Assembly (NCBI RefSeq): GCF_028621895.1
Contig: NZ_CP117520.1
Coordinates: 1 to 64,000 of the forward strand
Direction: 5' to 3'
Length of the DNA stretch: 64,000 nt
DNA from: Acinetobacter sp. GSS19
GTDB lineage: Bacteria; Pseudomonadota; Gammaproteobacteria; Pseudomonadales; Moraxellaceae
Positions 61,554-64,000 of the stretch are shown in pieces. The notes below the pieces were generated by a model, which ran no database searches, was not told the DNA's origin, and worked only from the letters and a program-made list of their open reading frames with translations. The translations under genes were made by a program, and so were the position numbers. The first letter of the stretch is position 1, and the number at the start of each line of letters is the position of its first letter.

Positions 61554-63305
61554 ATGAGCTATCCATCATTTGAGAAATATAATGAAGCTTTTCAGCTTCA
61601 TAATAAATTCCTAACAGATTCAGAACTAGCAGCAGGAACTGTAAGGAAAACAGGTCTTGGAACTCCTTTAGCAATAAGTGGTGGGTTTGCTTTAACTTAT
61701 ACAATCGATTGTAATTCTAAAAAATATGCTGTCAGATGCTTCCATAAAGAGTCAAAATCCCTTGAGTTGCGATATTTAGAAATATCTAAAAAAATTAAGT
61801 CCCTTGCATCTCCATTCTTTTTAGATTTTGAGTTTCAGCCAAATGGCATTCGTGTAGATGGAAAAGCATACCCTATCGTAAAAATGGCGTGGGCTTCGGG
61901 ATCTACCCTTGGTGAATTTCTCGAAGATAATTTTGATAATCAGAATTTTATTAAAAATCTAGGTGATTCTCTAATAAAATTATCAGATTATTTAGAGCAA
62001 AATTCTATTGCACACGGGGATATCCAAACAGGAAACTTAATGGTTTCTAATACAGGATCTAGCCTTCAATTGATCGACTATGACGGTATGTATATTGATT
62101 CGATAGCTAGTCTTGGTAGTTCAGAATTAGGGCATATAAACTTCCAACACCCTTATCGTGCTAAACAAAATCCTTTCAATAATAGATTAGATAGGTTTTC
62201 TTTAATTCTATTATGGCTAGCATGTAAATCATTAGAAATAGATTCGAAAATTTGGGGTAAAACAAAATCAGAATTTGATGCTATCGTATTTCGCTCAACT
62301 GACTTTGCTAATCCAAATACATCACAAACTTTTTCCTTATTAAGCTCTTATCCAGCCTTAAAAGATCATGTAAATAATTTTGCAGCTATATGTGGTATAA
62401 CTGATTTAAATGATATACCTAATCTAAGCAACTTTATTCAAGGTATTGGAATACCTAGCACTAATAATATTCAAATTATTTCTAAGAATGTTAGTAGGGC
62501 TGTAGTTTTAAATGAGTATATAAGTCCATATCCTGTATTATCAGCATTGGATTACAACTTATGTCTAAAACATATTGGTAATCAAGTAGAAGTTATAGGA
62601 AAGATTGTCGAAGTCAAACAGGGTCTTACACGCAATAATAAGCCTTATATCTTTATCAACTTTGGTGATTGGAAAGGTAATATATTCAAAATTACTATTT
62701 GGAGTGAGGGCTTAGATATTATTGCTAACAAACCTAATCATACTTGGATTGGGAAATGGGTTAGCGTAAAAGGTCTAATGGAAGCCCCATTCAAGAGTAA
62801 GAAACATAAGTATTCCCATATTTCTATTACTTTAACTAAAAAAGGTCAATTATTCCAAATTGACGAGTTAGAAGCTAAAAAACGCCTTATAAGTAAGTCT
62901 CTTCCTCAAAATAATAATAGTGGGTCAATTAAAATATCAAATAGAGATATTCTTACACAAATTGGAGTTGGATCATCCTCAGCTAATAATTCAAGCCCAA
63001 CAAGTGGTCAATCAATTACCTCTACTAATAGTGTAACGAAGTCTCAAAATCAGGCTATTTTAAGCAAAATTCATGCTACATCTAAGCCTATTAACTCGCA
63101 ACCTGTTCAAAGTCCTTCAAAAAGTAGTACTCCATCTCTTTTAAAATCATCCAATCACAATTCAACTTATTCCAAACCACCACAGACATCGAATACCCCA
63201 AAAACAATAACAACTAAACCTTCATCGGGTAGTAAAATAGAGCAGATAATTGGCGGTGTAATTTGGATAGTAATAGTTTTAGTTCTTTTAAAAGCATGTA
63301 GCTGA
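61554..63305 (+). CDS. Membrane-anchored Ser/Thr kinase-like protein with OB-fold-like region, YegI-like
   Basis: 583 residues. Kinase domain about 30-270: glycine-rich LAISGGFALTYT, AVRCF with Arg61 where a Lys is usual, catalytic loop IAHGDIQTGNLMV (Asp156, Asn161) and LIDYDG (175-178). Residues about 325-435 look like an OB fold: HIGNQVEVIGKIVEVKQGLT, KPYIFINFGDWKGNIFKITI, WIGKWVSVKGLMEAPF. A Ser/Asn/Pro/Thr-rich linker (455-560) follows and then one span IIGGVIWIVIVLVLL near the end, finishing KACS. This would be tail-anchored with the kinase in the cytosol. Escherichia coli YegI instead carries a helix-hairpin-helix part. Confidence 0.85.
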   Translation: MSYPSFEKYNEAFQLHNKFLTDSELAAGTVRKTGLGTPLAISGGFALTYTIDCNSKKYAVRCFHKESKSLELRYLEISKKIKSLASPFFLDFEFQPNGIRVDGKAYPIVKMAWASGSTLGEFLEDNFDNQNFIKNLGDSLIKLSDYLEQNSIAHGDIQTGNLMVSNTGSSLQLIDYDGMYIDSIASLGSSELGHINFQHPYRAKQNPFNNRLDRFSLILLWLACKSLEIDSKIWGKTKSEFDAIVFRSTDFANPNTSQTFSLLSSYPALKDHVNNFAAICGITDLNDIPNLSNFIQGIGIPSTNNIQIISKNVSRAVVLNEYISPYPVLSALDYNLCLKHIGNQVEVIGKIVEVKQGLTRNNKPYIFINFGDWKGNIFKITIWSEGLDIIANKPNHTWIGKWVSVKGLMEAPFKSKKHKYSHISITLTKKGQLFQIDELEAKKRLISKSLPQNNNSGSIKISNRDILTQIGVGSSSANNSSPTSGQSITSTNSVTKSQNQAILSKIHATSKPINSQPVQSPSKSSTPSLLKSSNHNSTYSKPPQTSNTPKTITTKPSSGSKIEQIIGGVIWIVIVLVLLKACS

Positions 63306-63503
63306 TTTAAATGGCTTTTCATCCTCACGCAATTGCTCACCTTGATCAGCTCGTTCTAGTTGAAATCTTACTTCAAACTCGTTAATTGCCTCTAACATAA
63401 TGTCCCCTGGATTATCGATAGGTAGTAACAAGACACTACGACCAAAACGTTTAATAGCAACTTCGTTGCCATTAAAGCGAAATGCTTTGGGCAATCTAAC
63501 GGC
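63288..63503 (-). pseudogene. vapB antitoxin, truncated
   Basis: Reads AVRLPKAFRFNGNEVAIKRF, GRSVLLLPIDNPGD and EAINEFEVRFQLERADQGEQ, the AbrB/SpoVT type DNA-binding and toxin-neutralising segments of VapB. The first dozen codons are missing: the frame runs straight from the stop of the 63507 gene. The expected vapC gene does not follow; instead the kinase gene ends here. The last ten residues (EKPFKSATCF) are foreign. Confidence 0.8.
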
Positions 63504-63506
63504 GAT

Positions 63507-64000
63507 TTAATCAGTTTCAATAAGTTCCTGTTGGTGTAATACAGCCATAGGCTTATGTACGGTAGCAGGTGATATGTCATCTAACTCATTAAGCTGAACA
63601 GATAGTGGGCGACCAATACATGCTAGATGTAAGCAAAATTTAAATGCAGCAAGAGCATGACCATCTTTTTCTGAATAGAGTTGTAGACGAGGAAACTCCT
63701 CTAGAGTCGATGGATGTTTATCTGTTGATGCTTTTGCTAATTTGAAAAGTTGAGGTTGTTGTTTAGCATCTAACTTTGTTAGTAAATCTTGTCCAAGTAC
63801 GTGCCAAAATTTGGCAGGAAATAAAGCCTTAACCTGGGAGTAAAAATGTTCGAGTTGATCGATATCCTTCCAGCGATAATGGATACCTGTGTGTGATGCG
63901 GTCACTCGATTCAAAAATACATTCAGGACGCATGCAATTTGTGTTGGTTTTTTACGAGCTATTTTCTGTAAATGTTCAAAAAAATAAGTCACCGCATGAA
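63507..64000 (-). CDS. Hypothetical protein, 5' end beyond the window
   Basis: At least 161 residues; GTG at 63992 is possible but the frame stays open to the window edge (HAVTYFFEHLQK). Contains IACVLNVFLNRVTASHTGIH, YRWKDIDQLEHFYSQVKALF, AKFWHVLGQDLLTKLDAKQQ and ATVHKPMAVLHQQELIETD. Helical, basic, cytosolic, with TASHTG/RW spacing loosely like a DNA-binding or recombinase protein, but no family can be named. Ends directly against the vapB fragment, so its own C-terminus may have been altered by the same rearrangement. Confidence 0.5.
   Translation of the reverse strand, partial: HAVTYFFEHLQKIARKKPTQIACVLNVFLNRVTASHTGIHYRWKDIDQLEHFYSQVKALFPAKFWHVLGQDLLTKLDAKQQPQLFKLAKASTDKHPSTLEEFPRLQLYSEKDGHALAAFKFCLHLACIGRPLSVQLNELDDISPATVHKPMAVLHQQELIETD

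Overview
The window looks like a stretch of Acinetobacter (Moraxellaceae) chromosome. Evidence: the dapA-bamC-purC order, small gamma-proteobacterial families (DUF2256, CspA), AT-rich intergenic DNA, IS5-family (IS903 group) and IS3-family elements, and an initiator tRNA. Genus is inferred from gene content and protein wording, not from a database search. Many chromosomal genes are readable only across one or more frame changes, often beside short homopolymers. Two of these, dapA and purC, are normally indispensable, so a large share of the breaks are probably base-calling errors rather than true decay. Coordinates of interrupted genes below span the whole gene.

Layout. 1-2.8 kb: AMP-binding protein, haem-oxygenase/TenA-like protein and short-chain dehydrogenase on the plus strand. 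3.4-5.8 kb: purC, bamC, dapA (minus). 6.5-9.95 kb: aromatic-acid MFS carrier, nicotinamidase pncA, a second MFS carrier. 10.1-16.5 kb: an efflux operon of outer-membrane lipoprotein, HlyD adaptor, RbbA-like ABC-ABC-permease fusion and YhhJ-like permease. 16.5-29.1 kb: ordinary chromosome with nitroreductase, DUF2256, a MocR-type regulator opposite an unknown gene, a histone-deacetylase-like hydrolase, a CDF cation carrier and a tripartite DevBCA/MacAB-type ABC exporter.

29.5-37.9 kb is a low-GC accessory patch: an IS5-type element, a decayed IS3-type element, further IS scraps, a truncated GNAT acetyltransferase, a DUF4142 lipoprotein, a serine-acetyltransferase-like hexapeptide protein, tRNA-fMet, a cold-shock protein with small unknown neighbours, and several short repeats. 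37.9-43.1 kb: a cytosine-use operon (codB, pucR-type regulator, codA) followed by a porin. 43.4-45.2 kb: Crp/Fnr regulator and TauD-family dioxygenase.

45.7-59.6 kb is an organosulfur-acquisition region. A nine-gene plus-strand operon (amidohydrolase, porin, two periplasmic binding proteins, MFS carrier, three ABC permeases, one ATPase) has a sigma-54 type promoter sequence in front. It is followed by a sigma-54 activator (SfnR-like), an SsuF-like molbindin plus second ATPase, and a DszA/NtaA-type flavin monooxygenase with its own sigma-54 type promoter.

59.9-63.3 kb holds an intact, AT-rich three-gene module: von Willebrand A protein, PP2C-like phosphatase, and a kinase carrying an OB-fold-like region and a C-terminal membrane anchor. 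It resembles the TerY-P (YegL/YegK/YegI) triad and sits between a repeat and a truncated vapB antitoxin. It is the most interesting system in the window.
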